64,000 bases of DNA from Streptomyces roseochromogenus subsp. oscitans DS 12.976 (GCF_000497445.1 NZ_CM002285.1:5394247-5458246), one strand, 5' to 3'; shown: positions 42,093-51,376, counted from the first letter of the stretch. The notes: generated from the sequence alone by a model not told the origin. Program-made: numbers and translations.

Positions 42093-43774
42093 CCGACCGC
42101 TGCACCTATACCGGACACGCCGCAGCGCCCGGCATAGCCCTCGGCGTCGTCCACCGCACCGACCGGCCACTCACCAGAACGGCGTTGCCCCAGCGCGCCG
42201 GCGGCGACCCCACGCAGCAGATCTCCGACGCCTTCGACGCCGTAGCCGCCCGCCTGCTCGACCTGTCCGTCTCGCTGCGCGAACAGGGCAAGGACGAACA
42301 GGCCGACATCATGGAGGTCAACAGCTACATCGCCCAGGACCAGGACCTGCGCGACCAGGCCGTCAAGCGCGCGAACGACGGCGAGCCGGTATCCGTTGCG
42401 GTCCGCCAGTCCATCGACGCCTACGCCGGAACCATCGCCGCCCTGGACGACCCCACCCTTGCCGAGCGCGCCGCGGACGTCCGGCAGGTCGGCCGCCGGG
42501 TCCTCGCCCACCTCCACGGCGAGACGGGCCCCGCCCCTGACCAGCCGCTCGTCCTGGTCGCCCACGAGATCGGCGCCGCCGACCTGCTGGAACCCGGCCT
42601 GACGGTGACAGCCGCCATCTCGGTGACGGGCGGCCCGAATTCGCACGCCGCGATCGTCGCCCGCTCGCTGGGCATCCCCTTCCTGCTGGGCGTCGACCCC
42701 CAGCTCCTCGAACTGCCGGACGGGCAGGAGATCCTGCTCGACGCAGATCGCGGCAACGCGGTCGCCCACCCCGACGACGAGGAGCGCACCAGGGCCCTGC
42801 ACGCCATGGAGACCGCCCGCGCGCGCAGGCTCGCCCTCGCCGAAGAGCGGCACCTGCCCGCCGAGACACTCGACCAGCACCGCATCGTGCTACGGGCCAA
42901 CGTGGCCACCCCGGCCGAGGCCCGCACGGCCGTGACCACGGGCGCGGAAGGTGTCGGCCTGCTCCGCACCGAACTGCCCTTCCTCAACCATCCCGCCTGG
43001 CCGACCCGCGAACAGCACGCGGCCACGCTCGTCCCCGTCCTGCGCGCTCTCGCCGGTCAGGTCGTCACGGCTCGCACGCTCGACTTCGCCGACGACAAAC
43101 TGCCGCCGTTCCTCGCCCGTCTCCAGGGTGCGCGGATCGGTCGCGGCCTGCCCCTCATGCTCGCCCAACCGGACGCCTTCGCCGACCAGTTCCGCAGCCT
43201 GCTCGGCGCCGGAGCCGACACCGACCTGCGCATCATGATCCCCATGGTCGCGAGCGTCGACGAACTGCGTGCCTGCCGCCGCCTTCTTGAGGAAGCGGCC
43301 ACTGAAGCCGGCGTACCGCCGCCGCCCCTGGGCATCATGGTGGAACTCCCCGAAGCGGTCGCTGCCGCCGACGACCTTGCCCGTGAAGCCTCCTTCTTCT
43401 CCATCGGCAGCAACGACCTCACCTGCCAGATCCTGGGCCTGGACCGGCGCGACCCCACAGCCACCCCCGCCATGGCGGCACACCCCGCCGTACTCGACGC
43501 CATCGCCCGCGTCGTCACCGCCGCCCACCGCCACGACCGTCAGGTCTCCGTCTGCGGCGACGCAGCTGCACACCCCCTCGTGACACCCCTGCTCATCGGC
43601 CTCGGCTGCGACAGCCTCTCGGTCGGCCCCGCCGCCCTCGACGAGGTCCGCGCCCGCATCCGCCGACTCCGCCACGACACCTGCGCCTCCCTCGCCACCG
43701 TGGCCCTGACCCGCGAAACGCCCGAAGAGGTATGGCGACTCGTGGAGCAGTGCTGCCGGCCGTCGCTGCCCTGA
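42089..43774 (+). CDS. PTS Enzyme I (phosphoenolpyruvate-protein phosphotransferase)
   Basis: A 561-aa complete Enzyme I. The phospho-His is residue 186 in GGPNSHAAIVAR, the PEP site includes GVGLLRTELPFL and GIMVELPEAV, FFSIGSNDLTCQ follows, and the catalytic Cys is in VSVCGDAAAH. It takes phosphate from PEP and passes it to HPr. Its placement inside the dha operon suggests an Enzyme I dedicated to this route rather than the general sugar PTS. Confidence 0.92.
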   Translation: MTDRCTYTGHAAAPGIALGVVHRTDRPLTRTALPQRAGGDPTQQISDAFDAVAARLLDLSVSLREQGKDEQADIMEVNSYIAQDQDLRDQAVKRANDGEPVSVAVRQSIDAYAGTIAALDDPTLAERAADVRQVGRRVLAHLHGETGPAPDQPLVLVAHEIGAADLLEPGLTVTAAISVTGGPNSHAAIVARSLGIPFLLGVDPQLLELPDGQEILLDADRGNAVAHPDDEERTRALHAMETARARRLALAEERHLPAETLDQHRIVLRANVATPAEARTAVTTGAEGVGLLRTELPFLNHPAWPTREQHAATLVPVLRALAGQVVTARTLDFADDKLPPFLARLQGARIGRGLPLMLAQPDAFADQFRSLLGAGADTDLRIMIPMVASVDELRACRRLLEEAATEAGVPPPPLGIMVELPEAVAAADDLAREASFFSIGSNDLTCQILGLDRRDPTATPAMAAHPAVLDAIARVVTAAHRHDRQVSVCGDAAAHPLVTPLLIGLGCDSLSVGPAALDEVRARIRRLRHDTCASLATVALTRETPEEVWRLVEQCCRPSLP

Positions 43775-43792
43775 GAAGAAGGCGTCTGAACC

Positions 43793-44785
43793 GTGAAGAA
43801 GCTCATCAACTCGCCCGATGAGGTACTTGCCGATGCGCTCGTCGGTGTGGCCGCCGCACACCCGTCGCTGACGGTCAACGCGTCCGACCGCTACATCGCC
43901 CGTGCGGGCGGGCCGACCCCTGGGAAGGTCGGCCTGGTGTCAGGCGGCGGATCCGGGCACGAACCGCTGCACGGCGGGTTCGTCGGACACGGGATGCTCG
44001 ATGCGGCCTGCCCCGGTGAGGTGTTCACCTCGCCCGTGCCGGACCAGATCCTCGCCGCCACGCGGGCCGTGGACGGCGGCGCGGGAGTGCTGCACATCGT
44101 GAAGAACTACACCGGCGACGTGCTGAACTTCCAGATGGCCGCCGACCTGGCCGCCGACTACGGGGTGCGGGTGGAGGGCGTCGTGGTCAACGACGACGTC
44201 GCTGTGGAGAACAGCACGTGGACGGCGGGCCGACGGGGCACCGGGGCGACCGTGTTCGTGGAGAAGATCGTCGGTGCGGCCGCCGAACTCGGCGCCGACC
44301 TGGGCACGCTCGCGGCTTTGGGCCGGGAGGTCAACGACCGGTCCCGGTCCTTCGGGGTGGCGCTCACGTCGTGCACGGTGCCCGCGTCGGGCAAACCCGG
44401 TTTCGAACTGGGCGAGGACGAGGTCGAGCTGGGCGTCGGCATCCACGGCGAGCCCGGTCGGGCCCGCGGCAGGCTCACCTCCGCCAGGGAGATCGTCGGT
44501 GTCGCCTTGGATGCCATCCACGCCGACATGCCGCTCTCGGGCGGGGTGCTGGTGATGGTCAACGGCCTGGGCGGCACCCCGCTGATCGAGCTGTACGTGG
44601 TGTACGCGGCGGTCGCCGAGTGGCTCGCCGGCCACGGCGTGTGGATCACCCGCAACCTGGTCGGCAACTACGTCACGAGCTTGGAGATGGCCGGCTGCAC
44701 GATCACCGTGTGCCGGCTCACGCCACAGCTCACCCACCTGTGGGACGCCCCGGTCGTGACCCCCGCACTGCGCTGGGGACGCTGA
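43793..44785 (+). CDS. dihydroxyacetone kinase subunit DhaK (copy 2)
   Basis: A 330-aa paralogue of copy 1, starting at GTG 43793. It keeps the covalent His 218 in [10 protein letters not shown] and [15 protein letters not shown], so it should be active. It may act on a different short keto-sugar or be expressed under other conditions. A 10-bp periodic repeat separates it from its dhaL partner. Confidence 0.93.
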   Translation: MKKLINSPDEVLADALVGVAAAHPSLTVNASDRYIARAGGPTPGKVGLVSGGGSGHEPLHGGFVGHGMLDAACPGEVFTSPVPDQILAATRAVDGGAGVLHIVKNYTGDVLNFQMAADLAADYGVRVEGVVVNDDVAVENSTWTAGRRGTGATVFVEKIVGAAAELGADLGTLAALGREVNDRSRSFGVALTSCTVPASGKPGFELGEDEVELGVGIHGEPGRARGRLTSAREIVGVALDAIHADMPLSGGVLVMVNGLGGTPLIELYVVYAAVAEWLAGHGVWITRNLVGNYVTSLEMAGCTITVCRLTPQLTHLWDAPVVTPALRWGR

Positions 44786-44810
44786 GCAGGCCGAGGCCAT
44801 CGACGCCAGA

Positions 44811-44880
44811 CCGTACGAGGTCGTGCGGGGTCGCACGAGAGGGTGCGAGGTCGTACGTGATCGTCCGAGGTCGTACGAGA
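44811..44880. repeat. 10-bp phased palindromic repeat array
   Basis: Seven degenerate units of consensus TCGTACGAGG follow each other at an exact 10-bp period, with weaker units to about 44899. The core CGTACG is itself palindromic. The array fills most of the gap between the second dhaK and dhaL genes. Confidence 0.85.
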
Positions 44881-44912
44881 CCTACAAGATCGTACGAGGG
44901 AGAGGCACGACG

Positions 44913-45566
44913 ATGGACGCGAGCATGTTCCGGGCCTGGATCCACGAGGCCGCCCGATCGGTGACCGAGAACGCCGATCATCTGACCCGTCTCGACTCCG
45001 CTGTCGGCGACGCCGACCACGGCATCAACATGCGCCGTGGCCTGCAGGCGGCGGTGGCGATGCTGGACGAGACCAACCCGTCCACTCCCGGTGGGGTGCT
45101 CGCCACCGTCGGCCGGGCACTGATCAGCAAGACCGGCGGGGCCTCGGGACCGCTGTACGGCACCGGGTTCCGGCAAGCCGCGCGGACCCTGGGCCAGGAA
45201 CCGGACGTCTCCGCGGCACAACTCGGGGCCGCGTTGGCAGCCGCCGTCGCCGGCATCCAGCGGATCGGCGCGGCCCTGGAGGGAGACAAGACCATGATCG
45301 ACGCCCTCAGCCCGGCCGTGACCGCCTACCAGGCCGTCATCGACACCGGCGGCGACCTGGCCGGCGCCACCCGCGCGGCGTACGACGCGGCCGCGCGGGG
45401 CCTGAAACAAACCGCCGACATGCAGGCCCGGAAGGGCCGCGCCAGCTACCTCGGCGCCCGCACCATCGGCCACGAGGACCCCGGCGCGGCGTCGACCGTC
45501 CTCATTCTGTCCGCCCTCGCGACCGTGTGCTCGGCGGGCGAGCGGCGTACGAAAGGCCATCAGTAA
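44913..45566 (+). CDS. dihydroxyacetone kinase subunit DhaL (copy 2)
   Basis: A 217-aa paralogue of copy 1 with LDSAVGDADHGINMRRG, KTGGASGPLYG and KTMIDA all conserved. ATG 44913 follows GGGAGAGG; an upstream in-frame ATG lies within the repeat array and is rejected. No second DhaM is present, so both pairs probably share one. Confidence 0.93.
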   Translation: MDASMFRAWIHEAARSVTENADHLTRLDSAVGDADHGINMRRGLQAAVAMLDETNPSTPGGVLATVGRALISKTGGASGPLYGTGFRQAARTLGQEPDVSAAQLGAALAAAVAGIQRIGAALEGDKTMIDALSPAVTAYQAVIDTGGDLAGATRAAYDAAARGLKQTADMQARKGRASYLGARTIGHEDPGAASTVLILSALATVCSAGERRTKGHQ

Positions 45567-45681
45567 CCCCTGCACGGCCTCATTCATCGATGACACGACA
45601 AGCGCACTCGCGTGATGAGCCGGAGCGCCCCGCGACGCGGGACGCGCCCCCGAATCGCGCACGTTCAAGGGCGGGGAGAAG

Positions 45682-47766
45682 GTGCGAGGGCAAGTGCAAG
45701 GACAACGGGGCGGGATCCAGAGGCGGTTCGCCCCGGGTAACTGGAGCGTGCGCACCCAGCTGCTGGCCGTGGTGGTCATCCCGGTCGTCACCGCGCTCGT
45801 CCTGGGCGGTCTGCGGGTCGGATCCGCCGTGCGGAACGCACAGGACGTCGACAACGCCCGCCGGCTGGTCCGTGTCGTCGACAAGGGCACGGCGCTGTTG
45901 CAGAAGATCGAGGACGAACGCGATCTCACCGCCCTCTACGTCGCCGAAGGCCGTACGGGCGACACGAGCCGAATCGGCACACAGCGCTCGAAGACGGACG
46001 CGGCGCTGGCCCAGGTCCGTGCGGAGGCCGCTCATGTCCACGGAACGACGAACTCGGTCCTGGCCACCCAGCTCGCGGTGCTCGACGCCTTCGGTCCGAA
46101 GACGGCATCACTGCGCCACTCGGTGACCCGGTCGGCGATGCGCTGGCCGACCGTGGTCGACGCATACACAGGCTTGATCACCGAGCTCACCGACGCACTT
46201 CGCCTTCTCGCGCCGGACATCGCCGGCCAGACCCTTGTCATGAGGGCCGGCACACTCGAGACCTTCGCCCAGGCCACCGAGAAAGCGTCTCAGCGACGCG
46301 CACTGCTCGGCGGCGTACTGGCCGAGGGACACTTCGACGCGAACGAGGCCCAGAGCCTGACCCTCGCCGGCCGGCAGCAACAGGCACTGACCGAACAGTT
46401 CCTGGCCAGTGCACCGGCCGCCCAGCGTCAGTTCTACGAGCACACCGTCACCGGAAGGGACGTCGACAAGGCCGACACCCTCCAGAAGCAGGCACTCGCC
46501 CTTCAGGACACCAGCCGCCCCACCCTCGACGCCGACGCATGGTTCGACACCATGACGAGAAAGCTGGACCTGCTGCGACGGATCGAGCAGCGCCTCATCG
46601 GATCGGCCGAGGACGAGAGCTCGCACGAGCAGCGCCAGGCTGAACGCTCACTGCTCACAGCCTCGCTCGTCGAGCTGTTGATGCTCCTGCTCGTGCTCGG
46701 TGTGACGCACGTCCTCGTGCAGTCGATCGTCGCCCCGCTGCACACCCTGCGTGCCTCCACCCTCGATATCGCACAGCACCGCCTGCCCGAAGTGGTCCGG
46801 TTGCTGCGGGAGTCCACCGGCGCGCACCTGAAGCCCATCGAGGTCGAGCCCACGGCCGTCGACTCGACGGACGAGATAGGGGCGGTCGCCCGCGCGTTCG
46901 ACGATGTCCACCGCGACTCCGTACGGCTGGCGTTCGAGCAGGCGCAGCTGCGCGGCCGTATCAACACGATGTTCGTCAACCTCTCGCAGCGCAGCCAGAG
47001 CCTGGTGGAACGGCAGCTGGAGCTGATCGACCGCCTGGAGAACGGCGAACAGGACCCCGACCTGCTCGCCGGCCTCTTCAAGCTCGATCACCTGGCCACC
47101 CGCATGCGCCGCAACGGGGAGAACCTCCTCGTCCTCGCGGGCGAGAAGGCGGGCCGCCGCTGGAGCGCCCCGGTCCGGCTCGTGGATGTCCTCCGGGCCG
47201 CCATCAGCGAGATCGAGCAGTACCAGCGGGTGCAGCTGCACGGACTGGTCACCGCGGACGTCGACGGCCGGGCAGTGAACGACATCGTGCATCTCATCGC
47301 GGAGCTGCTGGAGAACGCCACCACGTTCTCCTCGCCGGACACCGAAGTGGTCGTCACGTGCCGGCTCCTGTCCGGCGGCGGCGCGCAGGTCGGGATCCAG
47401 GACAACGGCATCGGCATGACCGCTGAGGACCTCGCTGAAGCCAACGACAGGCTCCTGAACCCCCCAGTCGTCGACGTCGCGGTGGCGCGGCGCATGGGCA
47501 TGTTCGTCATCGGCCGGCTCTCCGGCCGCCACGACATCCGCGTCCAGCTCCGCGGGTCCGCGCCCCATGGCGTCACAGCGGTCGTCATGCTGCCCCAGAA
47601 ACTGGTCAGGGAGCACGAAGATCACATGGATCCTCCCGGACTGTCAGCCAGATACGACACGGAAGGACGCCTCACCGGCTGGCGCAACTACGACACCACC
47701 GAGCACATCGAGGAGAGTGCGCCGACGAGACGTGCACACCGGACACGCCGCCGGGGTGCCCGCTAG
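45682..47766 (+). CDS. nitrate/nitrite-sensor-like histidine kinase (conservon CvnA type)
   Basis: A 694-aa membrane sensor. A first membrane segment (LLAVVVIPVVTALVLGG) is followed by a large extracytoplasmic helical (NIT-like) domain, a second segment near residue 340 (LLMLLLVLGVTHVLVQ), a HAMP-like region and a C-terminal HATPase (ELLENATTF, IQDNGIGMT). GTG 45682 follows GGGGAG. In Streptomyces such kinases usually head cvnABCD conservons, but no roadblock, DUF742 or Ras-like partner follows here. Confidence 0.9.
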   Translation: MRGQVQGQRGGIQRRFAPGNWSVRTQLLAVVVIPVVTALVLGGLRVGSAVRNAQDVDNARRLVRVVDKGTALLQKIEDERDLTALYVAEGRTGDTSRIGTQRSKTDAALAQVRAEAAHVHGTTNSVLATQLAVLDAFGPKTASLRHSVTRSAMRWPTVVDAYTGLITELTDALRLLAPDIAGQTLVMRAGTLETFAQATEKASQRRALLGGVLAEGHFDANEAQSLTLAGRQQQALTEQFLASAPAAQRQFYEHTVTGRDVDKADTLQKQALALQDTSRPTLDADAWFDTMTRKLDLLRRIEQRLIGSAEDESSHEQRQAERSLLTASLVELLMLLLVLGVTHVLVQSIVAPLHTLRASTLDIAQHRLPEVVRLLRESTGAHLKPIEVEPTAVDSTDEIGAVARAFDDVHRDSVRLAFEQAQLRGRINTMFVNLSQRSQSLVERQLELIDRLENGEQDPDLLAGLFKLDHLATRMRRNGENLLVLAGEKAGRRWSAPVRLVDVLRAAISEIEQYQRVQLHGLVTADVDGRAVNDIVHLIAELLENATTFSSPDTEVVVTCRLLSGGGAQVGIQDNGIGMTAEDLAEANDRLLNPPVVDVAVARRMGMFVIGRLSGRHDIRVQLRGSAPHGVTAVVMLPQKLVREHEDHMDPPGLSARYDTEGRLTGWRNYDTTEHIEESAPTRRAHRTRRRGAR

Positions 47767-47815
47767 ACCGGAGCGTCGACGCGGGGTCGGTGGCCCGTTG
47801 GCCTCACGGAACCCC

Positions 47816-47959
47816 CGTCCGCTCACGCAAACGGCCCCGGACGAGACGTCCGAGGCCGATGAGGACCCGCGCCTGGGGGGAGAAACCCCAGTTCGGAGCG
47901 GCAATGCGTGGTGCCCCCGGCAGGATCCGAACCTGGACATCTGCTTTGGGAGTTCGATC
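47816..47959 (-). repeat. left direct repeat with tRNA 3'-half and terminator
   Basis: About 80% identical to 56417-56562. On the minus strand it reads anticodon-loop remnant, T arm (CAGGTTCGGATCCTG), acceptor 3' strand CCGGGGGC, then two hairpins. The 5' half of the tRNA is absent and the anticodon stem is eroded. This is the expected form of an attachment site left by a tRNA-integrating element. Confidence 0.65.
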
Positions 47960-48187
47960 TACGCCCGCCCCCGGTGCCGTCGTCGGCTGGTTGGAGGGTC
48001 ACCCAGGGGCGGCCTTCTGGATGCCGAGTATCGACGCCTCCTCGGCAGTCGCCTGTCTTGGCCCGGCCCATGACATGGCTGGCGGTGACGCCGATCGCGG
48101 AACGAGAGTGCCGGCAGTGAGGTCGTAGTGTGCCAGGCGCTGGAGCGGTGCAGGCGGCGGGAGTTCCGCTGCCTTCGGGGGCGGATG

Positions 48188-48227
48188 GGGAAAGTCTCCG
48201 GACCGTGAGCGGTCCGGGGACTTTCCC
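48188..48227. terminator. bidirectional terminator
   Basis: An 18-bp stem with a single G-T pair and a TGAG tetraloop (GGGAAAGTC / GACTTTCCC at the base). It lies just after the stop of the minus-strand secreted protein gene. Confidence 0.85.
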
Positions 48228-48248
48228 GTGCGTCGCGTGGTGCTGTCA

Positions 48249-48926
48249 TCACCACCCGTCGTGGTCGCAGACCACCCGGAAGCTGCCCACGACGCCGTGG
48301 TGACCGAATTCGCCATCGCCGTCGAAACCGAATTCGCCGCCTTTGTCATGGGGCACCACGCCGAAGGTCTCGCTGCGGGGCCCCACGATGGCGACCGGAG
48401 GGCCACCGTCGCAGTCGAAGCCCCGGAAGACTTCGACGGTCCTCCTGCTTTCGTTGCGGACATTGAAACTGTCCGCGCCCAGTCCGCTGGCCACGGTGAT
48501 GCAGCCCTCAACGAAGCCGGGGTACGAACGTTCGTTGAAGAAGATCCTTCCGTGCTTCCTGTGGCCGTCACCGCGTCCGCCGCCGTCGCGTCCACCCCTG
48601 CCGTCACCGCGTCCGTCGCCGCTGTCGCGTCCGCCGCCGTCGCGTCCGCCGTTTCCGCCTCCGTTCCCGTTCTTGGCGCCCGAAGGAGTCGTGGCGGAAA
48701 CGGAAGGTGCTGCGGATGCGGCGTGTGGCGCAGGCTGGGCGGGTCGGTGGGCCGGTTGGCCGAGATGGTGGGCCGTTTGGGCTGGGTGGTGGAGTGGCTG
48801 GGCTGCCCGGTGGACAGGCGGGGAGGCCGGGGTGGATTCGACGGTCGAGGCATAGGTGATTCCGGTGGCTGCAAGGACGGTCGCGCCTATTCCGGCACCG
48901 ACCACAGTGAAGGCACGCGAGGGCAT
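48249..48926 (-). CDS. secreted hypothetical protein with Gly/Asp-rich linker
   Basis: A 225-aa protein. A signal-like hydrophobic N-terminus (FTVVGAGIGATVLAATGI) is followed by a Pro/His/Ala-rich segment and a long Gly/Asp/Arg-rich linker with GGRDGGGR-type repeats. The C-terminal 100 residues form a compact domain with two Cys (EGCITV, GFDCDGG) and FRVVCDHDGW at the end. I know no named family. Likely an exported surface or matrix protein. Confidence 0.7.
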   Translation of the reverse strand: MPSRAFTVVGAGIGATVLAATGITYASTVESTPASPPVHRAAQPLHHPAQTAHHLGQPAHRPAQPAPHAASAAPSVSATTPSGAKNGNGGGNGGRDGGGRDSGDGRGDGRGGRDGGGRGDGHRKHGRIFFNERSYPGFVEGCITVASGLGADSFNVRNESRRTVEVFRGFDCDGGPPVAIVGPRSETFGVVPHDKGGEFGFDGDGEFGHHGVVGSFRVVCDHDGW

Positions 48927-49100
48927 GGGCACTTCTCTCTTTCTTATGCGCGTCGGCCGGACGACCGATCTGCGATGAACGTACCTACAGCTCGCATAAC
49001 TGGCATTCCGGGTATGTCCAAGGTGTGAGGCTGTGAGGCCAACCAGGTGTCAGAAGTTCACGGCGGTACATGCCCGCAGCCGTAGGGCATCGGCGAAGGA

Positions 49101-49141
49101 CCGGCAGGGATTCGACCCGCAGTACCCGCATCGGGAGTTGT
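49101..49141 (-). other. degraded tRNA 3'-half-like fragment
   Basis: On the minus strand it resembles the anticodon-loop-to-T-arm part of the fragment at 56521, with gaps (CTCCCGA loop, then GCGGGTCGAATCCCTGC). Similarity is weaker than for the other copies. Confidence 0.35.
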
Positions 49142-49539
49142 GGACGTCAGCCGGCCGCTCGATACCTGCGGTCGCCCGTCCTGCTCGTTCAGGTGCGTAT
49201 CTCGCGCAGTTTCCCGGCCCAGGTGCCTAGGCTTGACTTCGCGATGTGTCCCCTGGCGAAGGTGGAAGACCACGCCGACGCACGTCGCGTGCCACAGATG
49301 GCCCAGCCTCGATCAGTATGGCGACCATGCCGGTAAACAGGGGGTGCCTCCGATGCGGACTGTCTGAGCCTTGGCTGGCGACAGTCCGCCACGGCGGCGG
49401 GCCGGCCGACCGACCGGGTACGCGTATGCCTCGCTGCACCGCACCGGCTTGATCCACGCTGCTGGTACCCCAACCAGGGCAAGCCGCGATGGCCTGTTCC
49501 CTGGGCGGCAACTCGGGGACGTTCGCCTTTCGGTCCTGT

Positions 49540-49554
49540 CAGCTTGGGAAGCTG
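49540..49554. repeat. 15-base palindrome copy 1 (anticodon-arm-like)
   Basis: CAGCTTGGGAAGCTG, identical to 50863-50877. Its complement folds as an anticodon arm with loop TTCCCAA, as in tRNA-Gly(CCC). The two copies enclose the zinc-ribbon and DUF6000-like genes. Confidence 0.5.
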
Positions 49555-49685
49555 CGTTCATCTGGGAGCGGTTTGGGTGCTGAGCTGGGTGAACGGACGA
49601 TTCGTGGCCTCGTCGGGCTGGGCCGCTTTCACCGTGGTTCCCTGCTGTTCCCCGCTCGATCTGGTGCGGTTGTGGTGCGACGTGC

Positions 49686-49937
49686 TCAACGACGGAAGTC
49701 GGGTGCCGGCTCGATGACGTCAGCCCAGACACGATCGCTCCACGGGTTGCCTTCCACCCCGAGACGTGCCGCGACGACGTCGTCGAGGAAATGCGCCCGA
49801 GCTACCGCGACCGCCTCGTCCGGCCACCACAGCGAGTCGCACTCGGTGCACAACAGGAAGGACGTCCCGTCAGCCTTGAAGCGGTACGGGCGGACCCAGT
49901 CCTGTTCGCAGCGCGGGCAGACGAGTTGGGCTGGCAT
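49686..49937 (-). CDS. small zinc-ribbon hypothetical protein
   Basis: An 83-aa protein with LVCPRCEQDW and LLCTECDSLWW, two CxxC pairs that probably bind one zinc. The rest is helical (EAVAVARAHFLDDVVAARLG). Start is ATG 49937, or GTG 49946. No function known; such small accessory proteins are often immunity or regulatory factors, but this is not shown here. Confidence 0.65.
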   Translation of the reverse strand: MPAQLVCPRCEQDWVRPYRFKADGTSFLLCTECDSLWWPDEAVAVARAHFLDDVVAARLGVEGNPWSDRVWADVIEPAPDFRR

Positions 49938-50190
49938 GACCAGCACAGTATCCCGGGACGGGGGTGCACGCTTTCCAACTGCGTTGGTGGGCTCTTGAAC
50001 CGTGTACGGGGGCGTTCACCTGCGTTCATGGGCGGCTGGCCGTCGGCGTGGTGACGGCTCGGGGCCTCGGCTGAACGGTCGTGAACGGGGCTGAATGAGA
50101 CGGAAACTGAGACGGATGGGCACGCAGGGCTGAGGCGTCCGACCTGCCAATTTGCTGGTCTGACAGCTTCGTCCATACGAGGATGCTGCC

Positions 50191-50814
50191 ATGCGCCGCG
50201 CAGACGAAGAGGAAGAGCCGCTCAAGTTGATCCGCCGCTACGTCACGCCCGACCGGCGGTACCTCAAACTTGGCGGCAGCCTTCTCGGGATGGGCGGACG
50301 CGACCGAACCAAGTTCCTCCGGAAGCTGGGCCAGGCTGCCGGTGAGATCAGTCCTCGGGAACTGGACACGTTGCTCGACCGAGGGTGGCGCGAGCGCAAG
50401 ACGGCAGCCTGGCTCGTCGCCGTGGCCGGCAGAACCGAGTTCCGGGATCGTCTCGGCGAACTCCTGCTCGCCAGTGAAGGGCCCTACGCGGGGCAGGCGT
50501 ACTGTGTCGCTCTGGCCGTCTTCGGCACCCGGGCTGACGCTGACCTCCTGGTCGCTTACCTCGACCGCTACCTGCGGCGCCCTGACCTCTACTACGACCA
50601 GACAGCCGCTCTCGGCGCGCTCCTGTTGCTCGACGCCAAGCTCGGTGCTGACTACGCGGCCCGGTTCCTCGCGCCTGACGGACTTTGGCAGCAGTGGATC
50701 GACGGGCCGCCCAGCAAGGACCGCGGGGTCCCCGACAGCTACCGAGAATTCATCGGCGAGCTCTGCGCTTTCGCTGGTGAGGCTGCCAAGCACTGCCCCG
50801 ACAGGCGGACATGA
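50191..50814 (+). CDS. DUF6000-like hypothetical protein
   Basis: A 207-aa, mostly helical protein with YVTPDRRYLKLGGSLLGM at the start and repeats of helices (GWRERKTAAWLVAVAGR, GQAYCVALAVFG). The layout resembles HEAT-like helical pairs. I recall DUF6000 proteins with this look, but cannot confirm. Genes of this type are often found in accessory regions. Confidence 0.65.
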   Translation: MRRADEEEEPLKLIRRYVTPDRRYLKLGGSLLGMGGRDRTKFLRKLGQAAGEISPRELDTLLDRGWRERKTAAWLVAVAGRTEFRDRLGELLLASEGPYAGQAYCVALAVFGTRADADLLVAYLDRYLRRPDLYYDQTAALGALLLLDAKLGADYAARFLAPDGLWQQWIDGPPSKDRGVPDSYREFIGELCAFAGEAAKHCPDRRT

Positions 50815-50860
50815 GTCCCTCGCCGAAAATGGTCACCACCATCGTTCAGCGCGTTGTGCC

Positions 50861-50879
50861 CTCAGCTTGGGAAGCTGAG
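50861..50879. repeat. palindrome copy 2 (anticodon-arm-like)
   Basis: CTCAGCTTGGGAAGCTGAG, a perfect 8-bp stem with a 3-nt centre, containing the same 15 bases as 49540-49554. It could be an attachment core or a terminator for the DUF6000-like gene. Confidence 0.5.
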
Positions 50880-51009
50880 GTGATTGCTGATCGCTGGGGG
50901 CTGACCTGCAACGGAAGCATGCGGCCGCCTGGTGGGCGGGTTCGTTGATTCCCCGGTGTACCGCGTGGTTCCCCGCAGGTTCTGGCACGCGTCTGGCACG
51001 ACCTCTTCG

Positions 51010-51275
51010 CGTGACTCGGGCGGTGTCCGGGTCGGACCGGAGATTCCCCCAGCCGACGAGACTGTCCAGCGCCTTGACCACGGCGTCAAGGTCGGCGGGC
51101 CGGTGCTCCGCGGAGAGCGCGGCCTGCACGTCCTCAGGCCTCAGATGCACGGCGAACCGGTCCTTGGCGGACAGGAACGTCCGCATCACCTGGCGTAGAG
51201 AGCGGCGTTGGGCGCCGTCAGATGCGCGAACGGCGCGTACGGTGCCCCTTCCGGGCCAGGAGACGTGGACGTCAT
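51010..51275 (-). pseudogene. remnant of a DUF2397 / Wadjet JetA-type gene
   Basis: The N-terminus from ATG 51275 reads PYAPFAHLTAPNAALYAR and hits a stop; the next frame continues MRTFLSAKDRFAVHLRPEDV and LDAVVKALDSLVGWGNLRSD. Joined, these match the start of TIGR02677/DUF2397 proteins, the JetA component of Wadjet plasmid-defence systems. A one-base deletion near 51191 explains the frame change. The match ends at about 51010, so the rest of the gene and the other Wadjet genes are gone. Confidence 0.7.
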
Positions 51276-51376
51276 CGCCTCCACATCGTCACCGATGCCT
51301 TCCCTGGGCCGACAACTGCCACCAAAGCATCGCGGACGGTGATGATTAGTGCCGTCAGCGAGGGACGGATGCGGAG

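Larger units (their letters stand above)
48933..49685. other. non-coding accessory DNA
   Basis: No gene is supported over about 750 bp. Short reading frames on both strands lack ribosome sites and family features. A degraded tRNA-like fragment lies at 49101-49141, and a 15-base palindrome at 49540-49554 is repeated at 50863. Confidence 0.5.

Noticed and set aside
44823..44912. Longer DhaL copy 2 from the upstream ATG
   Set aside because: The extra residues come from the 10-bp repeat array, and ATG 44913 has its own ribosome site.
49227..49732. Minus-strand reading frames left of the zinc-ribbon gene
   Set aside because: Several overlapping frames of equal quality, none with a ribosome site or recognisable fold.
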